From: Clostridia bacterium
Lineage (GTDB): Bacteria > Bacillota > Clostridia > UBA1381
Reading direction: 5' to 3'
Length of the DNA: 64,000 nt
Assembly (NCBI GenBank): GCA_900751885.1
Contig: CAADTH010000004.1
Span: 124,001-188,000, forward strand
Position numbers and translations under genes: made by a program. The notes below the pieces were generated by a model. The model did not search any database. It was not told the origin of the DNA and worked only from the letters and a program-made list of their open reading frames with translations. Below, in pieces: positions 17,265 through 23,684 of this stretch (the first letter of the stretch is position 1; the number at the start of each line of letters is the position of its first letter).

Positions 17265-18875
17265 TCATTGCATATAGAATTCCGTAAGCAAGCTTTTACA
17301 AATTTCTTTTTTATCAATTGCTGAATCTTTTCTTTTATAAAACAAATAGAAAAAATCATCACTGAGAGTTTCTTTCGCGGACAGAGATGATGCAATATCG
17401 CCAAATTTAGCTATTTTTTCATCATCATTCAATTTAAAGACGATATTAATCTGCGAAAAGTCAGGCTTGCCAAAACCACTTTTAAAATGAGAAGCAGATA
17501 TAATAACAAAGTTACAATCTATTTCTTTTCTGTCAGCATATTTTTTTAAACACTGGGCAAATTTTAGTATTCTTTGTTTATCTTTCACTTGTGTGTGTTT
17601 TGTCAGCTCATCTAATTTTGTATTTGTTTTTAATTCTAAAACATCTTTTTCTACTTTTTCTATAAAGGAATTGTCAATCACACATGAATCCCTACTCTTG
17701 AGCAAATTTGCGGTTAATTCCATCGATTTTAGAAGCTCTTTCACTATATTTCCATCTCCAAAAAAAGTCTTATACTCTGCCTCAGATTTCCATACAGGAT
17801 GTCTCCTATTCCTACGCTCAAAAAATTCTTCACACAATTCGTTGGTATATACATTTTTTAACAAGAAAATAATATCATCATCACATAATAATCGAATACG
17901 TAATTCATTTTCAAATATTTCTCCATCTTTGCTTAGAGTTTTTAAAGAAAATAATTTTTTTTCATTATAATTTAATTGATTATTTAGATAAGATATAATA
18001 CGCTCTAAAATATAGGTTTCATACGTTATAATAGGATGGTTTTGAATCCACTTTCGCTCAGCGTCATGTGCATATACAACATTTTCTATCACACTAACAG
18101 CACTTTTATAATATGCCAGTTCAAATTTATTTTCGTCATTTATTATAATTGTTAAAGAAGTTAACAGCCGTTGATAATCAATATTTACCGTATCAAATCC
18201 TGTGTTAAACGCATCTCTTATTAAATAATCCAGTCTGTCTACATCAATAACCTTGGAATTTAGTAATGAAACAAGGCAATTTTTCAAACTGTTTTCAGGT
18301 ATGCTAGTATCAGAATATTTATATCCCGTAATACACCTTGAAAAAAACTCTCTTTCTTCCCCATTTTTAAAAAATTCTCCAAATTCCCTTATTCCGATGA
18401 TTGCACTCATAATCTCATGAGCCGCGGCAGACATGCTATTTTCCTTCGGGATATCAGCAGAAAAGCCATCATTGGCAACACTTTTTATCAATTCTTCATG
18501 TAATGAATCATAACGCGAGTTTTCATCAAGATAAAAGGTTTCTCCAGTGTGTGAAAATGGAGCGTGTCCTACATCATGAAGCAAGCATGCAAGCAAAAAA
18601 ATATCACCTATTTCTTGTATAAGGCTTAATTCCGTTTTAAATTTTAATTTCACTTCTTTTTTTATTTGATTTAAGGCGATTTCTCCGAGGTGATATACCC
18701 CCATAGAATGTACAAACCGATTATGTACAGCAGAGGAATAAAGCGGCGAATAGCTTGTTTGAATAATTCTGCGCAATCTTTGAAATATACATGTATCTAA
18801 TATCGGGGTTACAAAATTTGACAGAATATCTATATACCCATAAATAGGATCCTTAAAGCGTTTTACATGTTGCAT
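17265..18875 (-). CDS. HD-domain phosphohydrolase (SAMHD1/YwfO-like)
   Basis: A 536-residue HD-superfamily enzyme. The opening (FKDPIYGYIDI, FQRLRRIIQTS, HNRFVHSMGVYHLGEIA) is that of the dNTPase/SAMHD1-like branch. The metal ligands are present: His56 in RFVHS, His100-Asp101 in LLHDVGH, and Asp in IDVDRLDYLIRDA, so the enzyme should be active on nucleotides or another phosphoester. The C-terminal 150 residues are poorly conserved. A start 11 codons upstream is possible, but the ATG at 18875 has GGGAG eight bases before it and lies just past the stop of the upstream gene, indicating coupled translation. The region is more AT-rich than its neighbours. Confidence 0.88.
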   Translation of the reverse strand: MQHVKRFKDPIYGYIDILSNFVTPILDTCIFQRLRRIIQTSYSPLYSSAVHNRFVHSMGVYHLGEIALNQIKKEVKLKFKTELSLIQEIGDIFLLACLLHDVGHAPFSHTGETFYLDENSRYDSLHEELIKSVANDGFSADIPKENSMSAAAHEIMSAIIGIREFGEFFKNGEEREFFSRCITGYKYSDTSIPENSLKNCLVSLLNSKVIDVDRLDYLIRDAFNTGFDTVNIDYQRLLTSLTIIINDENKFELAYYKSAVSVIENVVYAHDAERKWIQNHPIITYETYILERIISYLNNQLNYNEKKLFSLKTLSKDGEIFENELRIRLLCDDDIIFLLKNVYTNELCEEFFERRNRRHPVWKSEAEYKTFFGDGNIVKELLKSMELTANLLKSRDSCVIDNSFIEKVEKDVLELKTNTKLDELTKHTQVKDKQRILKFAQCLKKYADRKEIDCNFVIISASHFKSGFGKPDFSQINIVFKLNDDEKIAKFGDIASSLSAKETLSDDFFYLFYKRKDSAIDKKEICKSLLTEFYMQ

Positions 18876-18876
18876 T

Positions 18877-19239
18877 TTAAACTCCCAAAGCCTGTATGGA
18901 ACGCTCATTAATAAACGCCATCAATAATTCTAATGATAAATATCCTCGAAATTGCTTAATTAAATCTTCGACTTCTTTATCAGGCTTCAATTCAATACCT
19001 AAAGAACCGTCTTGCTCTCTTTCCATGAAAAATTCTGAGTAATTCCTATATAATGCAGTCGTATTTTCTCTTGATAGGAGTAATACAGCCTTCTCACCGT
19101 TTTGCTCAGATAAGACGCGCACTACTTCAGCACCATACTTTTCAATCTCAAAATAGCTCAGAAAACGCTTTCCTGTTTTGCTCAGCACCTCGATCAACGC
19201 ATTCGCTGCTAAGTCCTCAATACCGATATAGAAACACAT
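18877..19239 (-). CDS. Small protein coupled to the HD hydrolase
   Basis: A 120-residue soluble protein of unknown function. It begins MCFYIGIEDLAANALIEVLS, with an AAAGGAG site ahead of the ATG at 19239; an upstream in-frame start lacks one. The C-terminus has QFRGYLSLELLMAFINERS, likely helical. Its stop lies one base before the HD gene start, so the pair is a two-gene operon. It could be a regulator or partner of the hydrolase. I do not recognise a family. Confidence 0.75.
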   Translation of the reverse strand: MCFYIGIEDLAANALIEVLSKTGKRFLSYFEIEKYGAEVVRVLSEQNGEKAVLLLSRENTTALYRNYSEFFMEREQDGSLGIELKPDKEVEDLIKQFRGYLSLELLMAFINERSIQALGV

Positions 19240-19440
19240 AATAGATAGCTCCTTTATAAATAACATAAATTAATTTATGTTTTTCAATCATTATAACACT
19301 GTTATCTCAGACCTTCAATCATTATTGTATGTATTTTACTTAAAAAATATCTTTTTAAACAAAAAATATAACGAATTAATCATAGCTTTTTATGCATAAT
19401 ATCAATTGCATACATATATCTATATATTTTCGCATATTCA

Positions 19441-19716
19441 CAATATGAACCATACATTGAAAAACAAGTTACAATTAATGGAATATATGAGGGTTACTCC
19501 AAGTGGTATAACCTACCATGCGTAACCATGTATAAGCTAGTTGATAAAACAACTAATAAAACCGAAATTGGCATTAGAAAAGCAGAAGAAATCGCAAACA
19601 GAGGAGAAGAGATAAATCCGGACGAACTGTATAAGGATAACCTTTTTGCAAAAGCCGAAGTTCAAAACTGGTTACGCCTTATCAAACTAGATATGATAGA
19701 CCGCGAGAAAGATTAA
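19441..19716 (+). pseudogene. Truncated duplicate of the C-terminal domain of the stalk-domain protein
   Basis: The frame reads YEPYIEKQVTINGIYEGYSK and then MYKLVDKTTNKTEIGIRKAE, which matches residues of about 240-330 of the intact protein encoded at 19807-20835 (YEPYIGKQVAISGTYEGYSK, MYELVDKTTNKTEIGIRKAE). The N-terminal two thirds, including signal peptide and stalk domains, are missing; homology starts abruptly near 19440. DNA identity is also high. An internal ATG at 19528 allows a 62-residue product but there is no clear ribosome site. Most likely the scar of a tandem duplication followed by deletion. Confidence 0.75.
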
Positions 19717-19743
19717 TAGTTCTAGAATAAATTTCTACAACTT

Positions 19744-19770
19744 TTGACAAAAACGGTTGATGGATATACT
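19744..19770 (+). promoter_or_regulatory. Candidate promoter of the stalk-domain protein
   Basis: A consensus TTGACA at 19744-19749 and a TATACT at 19765-19770. The spacer is 15 bp, shorter than ideal; TACTTA two bases further gives 17. Confidence 0.5.
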
Positions 19771-19806
19771 TATATTGTAAAATTAAGTATGTAAAGGAGA
19801 AAAACC

Positions 19807-20835
19807 ATGAAAAAAGTAATAAACAAAATCCTATCAACCGTTTTGATGTTTTCTATGATTTCAAGTGTTATCCACGTCACTGTACAAGCCGAGGAAGCAA
19901 TTCCTACAGCGTCAACCGTCTTGGTGAACGGGAAAGACGTCAAATTCGACGCTTACAATATCGAGGGTAATAACTATTTCAAGCTTCGTGATTTGGCTTA
20001 TGTCTTAAACGCAACCGAAAAGCAATTCTCAGTTGGATACAATCAAGTGTTGAATACCATTTCCCTTACAAGCAGACAACCCTATACACCTGTCGGAGGA
20101 GAACTGGCAATAGGAACAGCTGATATAGCACAAGCAACACCGACCGCTTCAACTGTTATGAAGGATGGAGCCCAAAAACAGCTTCAAGCTTATTTAATCA
20201 ACGACAACAACTATTTTAAGCTGAGAGATATCGGTGAGTTATTTAACTTCAGCGTCACATGGAACGGTGAAACAAATACAATCTCCATTAGTACCAGTGA
20301 AAACTATGAACCAGAAAAAGGAACTGATAATATGAACAATGATACCTATTACAAAGATTACAAACCTGGCGATAAAATACAACTAAGCGGCGTCATCAAT
20401 AAAATCGAAGAATTCCGTGGTACAAACAAGAGATCAAAAGATTTTGTTATAACAGCAGTTTTTACTGACGACAATGGTGCCAAATGGGTAATACCCATAC
20501 ATGTCCAAACAAGTTATGGATTAGGATATAAGTCTGATTACGAACCATACATTGGAAAACAAGTTGCAATCAGCGGAACATATGAAGGGTACTCCAAGTG
20601 GTATGACCTACCATGCGTAAGCATGTATGAGCTAGTTGATAAAACAACTAATAAAACCGAAATCGGTATTAGAAAAGCTGAAGAGTTAGTGAACAACGGA
20701 AAAGATGCAAATCCCTCGGAGCCATTTATTAACGATGACGTTACCGCCAAAGGGGTTATAGAAAAATGGATGAGCACCATTCAATGCGACATGATAGAAG
20801 ATATTCTCTCTGCTAGTCCAAATCATAAAGATTGA
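19807..20835 (+). CDS. Secreted stalk-domain (copper amine oxidase N-terminal-like) protein
   Basis: A 342-residue exported protein. A signal peptide (residues 1-29, MFSMISSVIHVTVQAEEA) is followed by two stalk-type repeats, each with the pattern ASTVxxxGxxxxxxAYxIxxNNYFKLRDL (about residues 35-90 and 115-165). The C-terminal half has GDKIQLSGVINKIEEF and KQVAISGTYEGYSK, suggesting a beta-rich OB-like module, then a helical tail. Stalk domains are common in exported clostridial proteins and are thought to mediate surface attachment; no catalytic motif is visible. The AAAGGAG site fits the ATG. A degenerate copy of its C-terminus lies directly upstream. Confidence 0.85.
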   Translation: MKKVINKILSTVLMFSMISSVIHVTVQAEEAIPTASTVLVNGKDVKFDAYNIEGNNYFKLRDLAYVLNATEKQFSVGYNQVLNTISLTSRQPYTPVGGELAIGTADIAQATPTASTVMKDGAQKQLQAYLINDNNYFKLRDIGELFNFSVTWNGETNTISISTSENYEPEKGTDNMNNDTYYKDYKPGDKIQLSGVINKIEEFRGTNKRSKDFVITAVFTDDNGAKWVIPIHVQTSYGLGYKSDYEPYIGKQVAISGTYEGYSKWYDLPCVSMYELVDKTTNKTEIGIRKAEELVNNGKDANPSEPFINDDVTAKGVIEKWMSTIQCDMIEDILSASPNHKD

Positions 20836-20905
20836 TTTCTAAGGAATAGTGAATAGATGGTAAGGAACAAAATTTATTTAAACGGTAATATGACGAACGT
20901 ATAAA

Positions 20906-20945
20906 AGGAGTTGAAACGACTTTAAAATGTTTTCAGCTCCTCTTT
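20906..20945 (+). terminator. Terminator after the stalk-domain protein
   Basis: Stem AGGAGTTGAAA (20906-20916) with TTTCAGCTCCT (20931-20941), one G.U pair, then a T-rich tail. It may also serve the small minus-strand gene at 20951. Confidence 0.7.
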
Positions 20946-20950
20946 ATGTT

Positions 20951-21130
20951 TTACTTATGAATCAGCAGCTTTTTTAAAATTGGTATTGGCAGTGTGATTA
21001 TACGCGTTCCATATTTTTTCAAAAATCCGTCCGGACCACCACATTTAGTAAAAACCTCATGCGAAAAAGCAGCTGCTCCACGTACCATTTTTCCTTTTCC
21101 ATTTTTGTATGCCAAATCTTCCAGTTTCAT
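20951..21130 (-). CDS. Small basic protein of unknown function
   Basis: A 59-residue protein starting MKLEDLAYKNGKGKM, with AAGGAGG eight bases before the ATG at 21130; the GTG nine bases earlier overlaps that site and is rejected. The middle contains AFSHEVFTKCGG followed by a basic tail with GFLKKYGTRIITLPIPILKK. A CGG at mid-length followed by a cationic segment faintly recalls a double-glycine leader peptide, but no transporter, peptidase or immunity gene is nearby. Function unknown; the strong ribosome site argues it is real. Confidence 0.55.
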   Translation of the reverse strand: MKLEDLAYKNGKGKMVRGAAAFSHEVFTKCGGPDGFLKKYGTRIITLPIPILKKLLIHK

Positions 21131-21266
21131 TTCAAGCACCTCCTTCCTTGATATATTTGTGGATTTTATGTAAATAATGAATACCCTTTCTATTCAAGAT
21201 ACATTGATTATAGCACCGTTTTTTTCTAAAATTCAATATATAGATACAACATTTTACAAATATTTC

Positions 21267-21295
21267 TTGTATATTGTAAATTTTTATGTTATAAT
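21267..21295 (+). promoter_or_regulatory. Promoter upstream of the small membrane protein gene
   Basis: TTGTAT (21267-21272), a 17-bp spacer ending in TGT, and TATAAT (21290-21295). About 110 bases of untranslated leader follow. Confidence 0.68.
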
Positions 21296-21406
21296 CATAA
21301 AAAAGTTTGCTGGGAAGCTTAAATAATATCTTATAAAAAACTTTTTTCTCAAAATACGATTAAGTACAAAATCCATAGCTTCCTTTATGAAAAGAGATGA
21401 TTTTCT

Positions 21407-21610
21407 ATGAAAACTATTATCAAAAATTCGCGTACATATATCGCTTTTATACTCATCTTTTTAGGGGGATTCATTTCTATTATAGGCGCTATTCCAATAT
21501 TGATTGGAAATGGTATCGTATTTGTGGCAGATAAACTGAATGAATGTGGTTTATTCGTGGCACGCATGAACGACGAAGACATAAGCGAAACTCAAACGAC
21601 GGATGAATAA
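21407..21610 (+). CDS. Small membrane protein
   Basis: A 67-residue protein with a long hydrophobic stretch (AFILIFLGGFISIIGAIPIL and onward to about residue 45, one or two membrane passes) and an acidic tail MNDEDISETQTTDE. The leader before it (CTTTATGAAAAGAGATGATT) resembles the leader of the tiny membrane-peptide genes at 22.1-22.7 kb, and its terminator is of the same GAGTCCT type, so it belongs to the same gene group. Function unknown. Confidence 0.65.
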   Translation: MKTIIKNSRTYIAFILIFLGGFISIIGAIPILIGNGIVFVADKLNECGLFVARMNDEDISETQTTDE

Positions 21611-21642
21611 AAAGAGTGAGTCCTAGTAAGGGCTCTTTTTTT
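21611..21642 (+). terminator. Terminator of the small membrane protein gene
   Basis: Hairpin AAAGAG...GAGTCCT/AGGGCTCTTT followed by T7. Similar to the three GAGTCCT terminators further on. Confidence 0.75.
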
Positions 21643-21656
21643 ACAAACTGTTTGTA
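21642..21656. promoter_or_regulatory. Short palindrome, possible operator
   Basis: TACAAAC-T-GTTTGTA, a perfect 7-bp inverted repeat 56 bp before the next start codon. The repressor is unknown. Confidence 0.35.
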
Positions 21657-21711
21657 CCATAAAGATATAGCACTCTGCTCTGTAAAACAAAAAATGAAGG
21701 GAAGTGAATAA

Positions 21712-22140
21712 ATGAACGAAGTTAAAATACCGCAAATACCTCTATCGACCGATACAAATTTGTATGCTATTATGTCATCAGGGGCGATTGCGATGAATAT
21801 CGAATTAACGAAAGATTCCGATTATCTCATTTGTGCTTTATATAAAGACTATCTTAAAAAACGTGAATCTGGAGTATCTAAGTATGACGCAAAAAAAGCT
21901 GGAAGTTCTCAGACGATTCAAGAAAACATTTTTCCTAATTGGAGTCTTGATGACGTAGTTGAAACATGCCGGGAACTCTCAAGAGCCGGCTTATTATGGT
22001 GTGAGTATTCTGGAAATCAAGTATATACTTCTTGTTTAAGCGATTTAGGTATCGTTTATATGGAAAAACATTTCGAAAATAAAATCAATGCTATTATAGA
22101 GTATATGTCTAAAATAAAGTCCATGACACCTTTTATCTAG
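21712..22140 (+). CDS. Hypothetical protein, possible winged-helix fold
   Basis: A 142-residue soluble protein with the ATG preceded by GAAGGGAAG. I do not recognise a named family. The order of elements (DSDYLICALYKDYLKKRESG, then FPNWSLDDVVETCRELSRAG, then LLWCEYSGNQVYTSCLSDLG and a helical tail) resembles a small winged-helix domain with a beta-wing, as in regulators carried on phages and integrative elements. It precedes the array of tiny membrane peptides on the same strand with a 53-bp gap. Confidence 0.6.
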   Translation: MNEVKIPQIPLSTDTNLYAIMSSGAIAMNIELTKDSDYLICALYKDYLKKRESGVSKYDAKKAGSSQTIQENIFPNWSLDDVVETCRELSRAGLLWCEYSGNQVYTSCLSDLGIVYMEKHFENKINAIIEYMSKIKSMTPFI

Positions 22141-22147
22141 CCGTCTA

Positions 22148-22371
22148 AACGCGAAATTTACAACTTCTTTTATGAGAAAGGAGTTGATTGATTATGATTA
22201 CATTTTTTAGTTTCATAGCAGGACTTTTTGCAGGATTATTAAGCATTTTCGTAGCAACGACAGTGCTGGATATTTGTTGCTGGTATCTGTATGACAAAAT
22301 ACATGAAATCAAAGAATCAGATCAAACGATTAAAAAAGATTGAGTCCTAAACAAGGACTCTTTCTTTTTTT
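22148..22371 (+). repeat. Tandem gene-unit repeat, copy 1 (with 22602-22809)
   Basis: Each unit has a conserved leader (ACGCGAAATTTACA... to AAAGGAGTTGATTGATT), a tiny membrane-peptide gene, and a GAGTCCT terminator. Units at 22148 and 22602 are nearly identical; the middle unit (22373-22600) shares leader and terminator but has a different peptide. Confidence 0.8.
22194..22343 (+). CDS. Tiny single-pass membrane peptide A
   Basis: A 49-residue peptide: MITFFSFIAGLFAG, a hydrophobic stretch to about residue 25, then CCWYLYDKIHEIKES and a charged tail. An AAAGGAG site lies nine bases before the ATG. The N-terminal out/C-terminal in layout recalls DUF3789-like peptides of clostridial mobile elements, but I cannot confirm this. 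The stop codon overlaps the terminator stem. Confidence 0.65.
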   Translation: MITFFSFIAGLFAGLLSIFVATTVLDICCWYLYDKIHEIKESDQTIKKD

Positions 22372-22372
22372 T
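22342..22372 (+). terminator. Terminator of peptide A
   Basis: GAGTCCT-AAACA-AGGACTC followed by TTTCTTTTTTTT. Confidence 0.85.
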
Positions 22373-22416
22373 AACGCGAGATTTGCATCCCCTTTTATGA
22401 AAGGAGTTGATTGATT

Positions 22417-22560
22417 ATGTTTTTGACAGGCTTTATAATGGGGCTGATTATAGGAGGCTCTATCTATGCAATATCGTTTATAAGAGACTATAGGCTAATA
22501 GATAGAAGCTATAAAGAAGCAAAGATGAGTCATGAGAAAGAAACGAATCAAAACGACTGA
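22417..22560 (+). CDS. Tiny single-pass membrane peptide B
   Basis: A 47-residue peptide: MFLTGFIMGLIIGGSIYAIS forms one membrane helix, followed by a charged tail (FIRDYRLIDRSYKEAK). The leader and AAAGGAG site are the same as those of peptides A and C, while the coding sequence differs from both, so leader and terminator have been kept while the cargo changed. Confidence 0.65.
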   Translation: MFLTGFIMGLIIGGSIYAISFIRDYRLIDRSYKEAKMSHEKETNQND

Positions 22561-22572
22561 AACACGAAGATG

Positions 22573-22600
22573 GAGTCCTAACAAGGACTCTTTCTTTTTA
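22573..22600 (+). terminator. Terminator of peptide B
   Basis: GAGTCCT-AACA-AGGACTC followed by TTTCTTTTT. Confidence 0.85.
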
Positions 22601-22645
22601 ACGCGAAATTTACATCTCCTTTTATGAGAAAGGAGTTGATTGATT

Positions 22646-22732
22646 ATGATTACATTTTTTAGTTTCATAGCAGGATTTTTTGCAGGATCGTTAAGCATTT
22701 TCATAGCAACGACTGTGCTGGAATCTGTATGA
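22646..22732 (+). pseudogene. Frameshifted copy of tiny membrane peptide A
   Basis: Starts MITFFSFIAGFFAGSLSIFI like peptide A, then loses 14 bases between two GCTGG repeats, shifting the frame and ending after 28 residues. The DNA downstream still matches the lost tail of peptide A up to the terminator. The membrane helix is retained, so a shortened peptide may still be made. Confidence 0.7.
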
Positions 22733-22779
22733 CAAAATACATGAAATCAAAGAATCAGATCAAACGATTAAAAAAGATT

Positions 22780-22809
22780 GAGTCCTAAACAAGGACTCTT
22801 TCTTTTTTT
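22780..22809 (+). terminator. Terminator of the third peptide unit
   Basis: GAGTCCT-AAACA-AGGACTC followed by TTTCTTTTTTT. Confidence 0.85.
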
Positions 22810-22814
22810 GCAAT

Positions 22815-22842
22815 AAAAAAGCGCACAGCATATGCCATGCAC
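22815..22842 (-). terminator. Terminator of the minus-strand structured RNA
   Basis: Read on the minus strand: GTGCATGGC pairs with GCTGTGCGC (9 bp with G.U pairs, loop ATAT) and is followed by six T. It faces the plus-strand terminator at 22780-22809. Confidence 0.75.
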
Positions 22843-22846
22843 TTAG

Positions 22847-23238
22847 ATATAGACTTCGCCGAATTTACGGAGTTACATATTATCCGTTACCGGATAATTG
22901 GGCAATTATGTCTACCTCTTTCTTCGTCAAAAAATTATATACTTTTTGCGGTTTTGACATTGTGGACGCCGTACTTTTTCCCTGCACGATATTATTTCTT
23001 GAACCATTATCGCCATATATATTTGCCAATGTTACTTTGGTCGCCTCAACTACGCTGGGTAAAATTATGTTCGCCACATCAATCCATATTGTTACTACGG
23101 TAAAACCGTGGTTATGTTATTTATACATAACTCTTATGGTTGCCCATAAGTTCAGACTATGCCTTCAGCCTATAAGGCTGCCCCGTGTCTAGTCGTTACA
23201 CCTTCCCGTGTAAGGGCTTGGCTCGGCGTTGTCTATAT
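22847..23238 (-). ncRNA. Group I intron-like RNA in circularly permuted order
   Basis: Read 5' to 3' on the minus strand: P5 3' strand AUAUAGAC (23238-23231), J5/4 AA, P4 3' strand CGCCGA (23228-23223), P6 region, P7 5' strand GACUA (23194-23190), P3 3' strand ACGGGG (23186-23181), P8 hairpin (23180-23166), J8/7 AAGGCA, P7 3' strand UAGUC (23159-23155), P9 hairpin with GCAA loop (23150-23133), P9.1 (23131-23116), P9.2 (23109-23097); then a spacer with an ORF; then P2 hairpin with GUAA loop (22897-22880), P3 5' strand CUCCGU (22872-22867), J3/4 AAAUU, P4 5' strand UCGGCG (to 22857), J4/5 AA, P5 5' strand GUCUAUAU (22854-22847). All helices pair. A conventional intron has the second block first. 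Splice sites and P1 are not resolved. Pairings were done by eye. Confidence 0.68.
22880..23077 (-). CDS. Short ORF between the two halves of the permuted intron
   Basis: A 65-codon frame from GTG at 23077 (MANIILPSVVEATKVTLANI...) to a stop inside the P2 hairpin. The frame is also open for several codons upstream of the GTG into the presumed 3' splice region. No Shine-Dalgarno site precedes it. The segment contains KVYNFLTKKEVDIIAQL, helical in appearance, with no family I recognise. If the flanking ribozyme excises and ligates this segment, the ORF would lie on an RNA circle and lose its stop. It may equally be a remnant with no product. Confidence 0.35.
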   Translation of the reverse strand: MANIILPSVVEATKVTLANIYGDNGSRNNIVQGKSTASTMSKPQKVYNFLTKKEVDIIAQLSGNG

Positions 23239-23240
23239 TT

Positions 23241-23269
23241 AATATATCACATTTTGTTAAAATATTCAA
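23241..23269 (-). promoter_or_regulatory. Promoter of the structured RNA
   Basis: Read on the minus strand: TTGAAT (23269-23264), a 17-bp spacer, and TATATT (23246-23241) with TGA before the -10. The predicted start falls at or within the P5 3' strand, so the RNA begins with the intron core and has no upstream exon. Confidence 0.65.
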
Positions 23270-23300
23270 TAATTTTATTTATATTAGGAGGTGAAGCCAA

Positions 23301-23675
23301 ATGAATCAAATACTAAAAAATATTCAAATGGAACAAATGCTGACACAGCTTCAGCCTATGCTTCAGTTCCGTGATAAGCTCGGATACGTTGCAGCACGCA
23401 ATACAAGATTTTTAAAAGACGCACTGGCAGAGTTTCTCTCCTTTAAAGAAGAGCTTATCAGGAAATATGGAGAAGAAGAAATCTGCGAAGGAGCTCATAC
23501 CGGACGGATTTCTATCTCTCCAGATTCTCCAAATTTCAAAGCGTTTACAGAAGAATTTGAAAAGATTGCGGACATTGAACATGAAGTCGAGCTGATGACG
23601 CTTACATACGACGAAGTTATCGGTATTCTAAGCGGAGAAGAAATGCTTGCACTCGATTGGATGCTCAAAGATTAG
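23301..23675 (+). CDS. Phage tail-region protein (DUF1617-like)
   Basis: A 124-residue, mostly helical acidic protein. The order RNTRFLKDALAEFLSFKEELIRKYGEEE, then a short beta part, then FKAFTEEFEKIADIEHEVEL resembles DUF1617, a family found between tail-fibre and lysis genes in Firmicute phages. The assignment is by pattern only. AGGAGGTGA precedes the ATG. It opens a compact co-directional cassette that runs to the holin at 29078. Confidence 0.6.
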   Translation: MNQILKNIQMEQMLTQLQPMLQFRDKLGYVAARNTRFLKDALAEFLSFKEELIRKYGEEEICEGAHTGRISISPDSPNFKAFTEEFEKIADIEHEVELMTLTYDEVIGILSGEEMLALDWMLKD

Positions 23676-23684
23676 GAGGTAAAC

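Larger units (their letters stand above)
22602..22809 (+). repeat. Tandem gene-unit repeat, copy 2 (with 22148-22371)
   Basis: Nearly identical to the first unit apart from a few substitutions and a 14-base deletion inside the coding part. Confidence 0.8.

Noticed and set aside
19528..19716. A separate 62-residue gene
   Set aside because: Homology to the neighbouring stalk-domain protein continues upstream of its ATG, so it is part of a truncated copy.
20951..21130. A bacteriocin precursor with a double-glycine leader
   Set aside because: The sequence before the CGG does not match a typical leader, and no ABC transporter/peptidase or immunity gene is close.
22847..23300. A conventional group I intron or an IStron (intron fused to an IS605-type element)
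   Set aside because: No 5' exon, P1, P2 or P3 5' strand lies upstream of 23240, where a promoter is found instead, and there is no transposase gene. The missing helices are found downstream, which fits a permuted order better.
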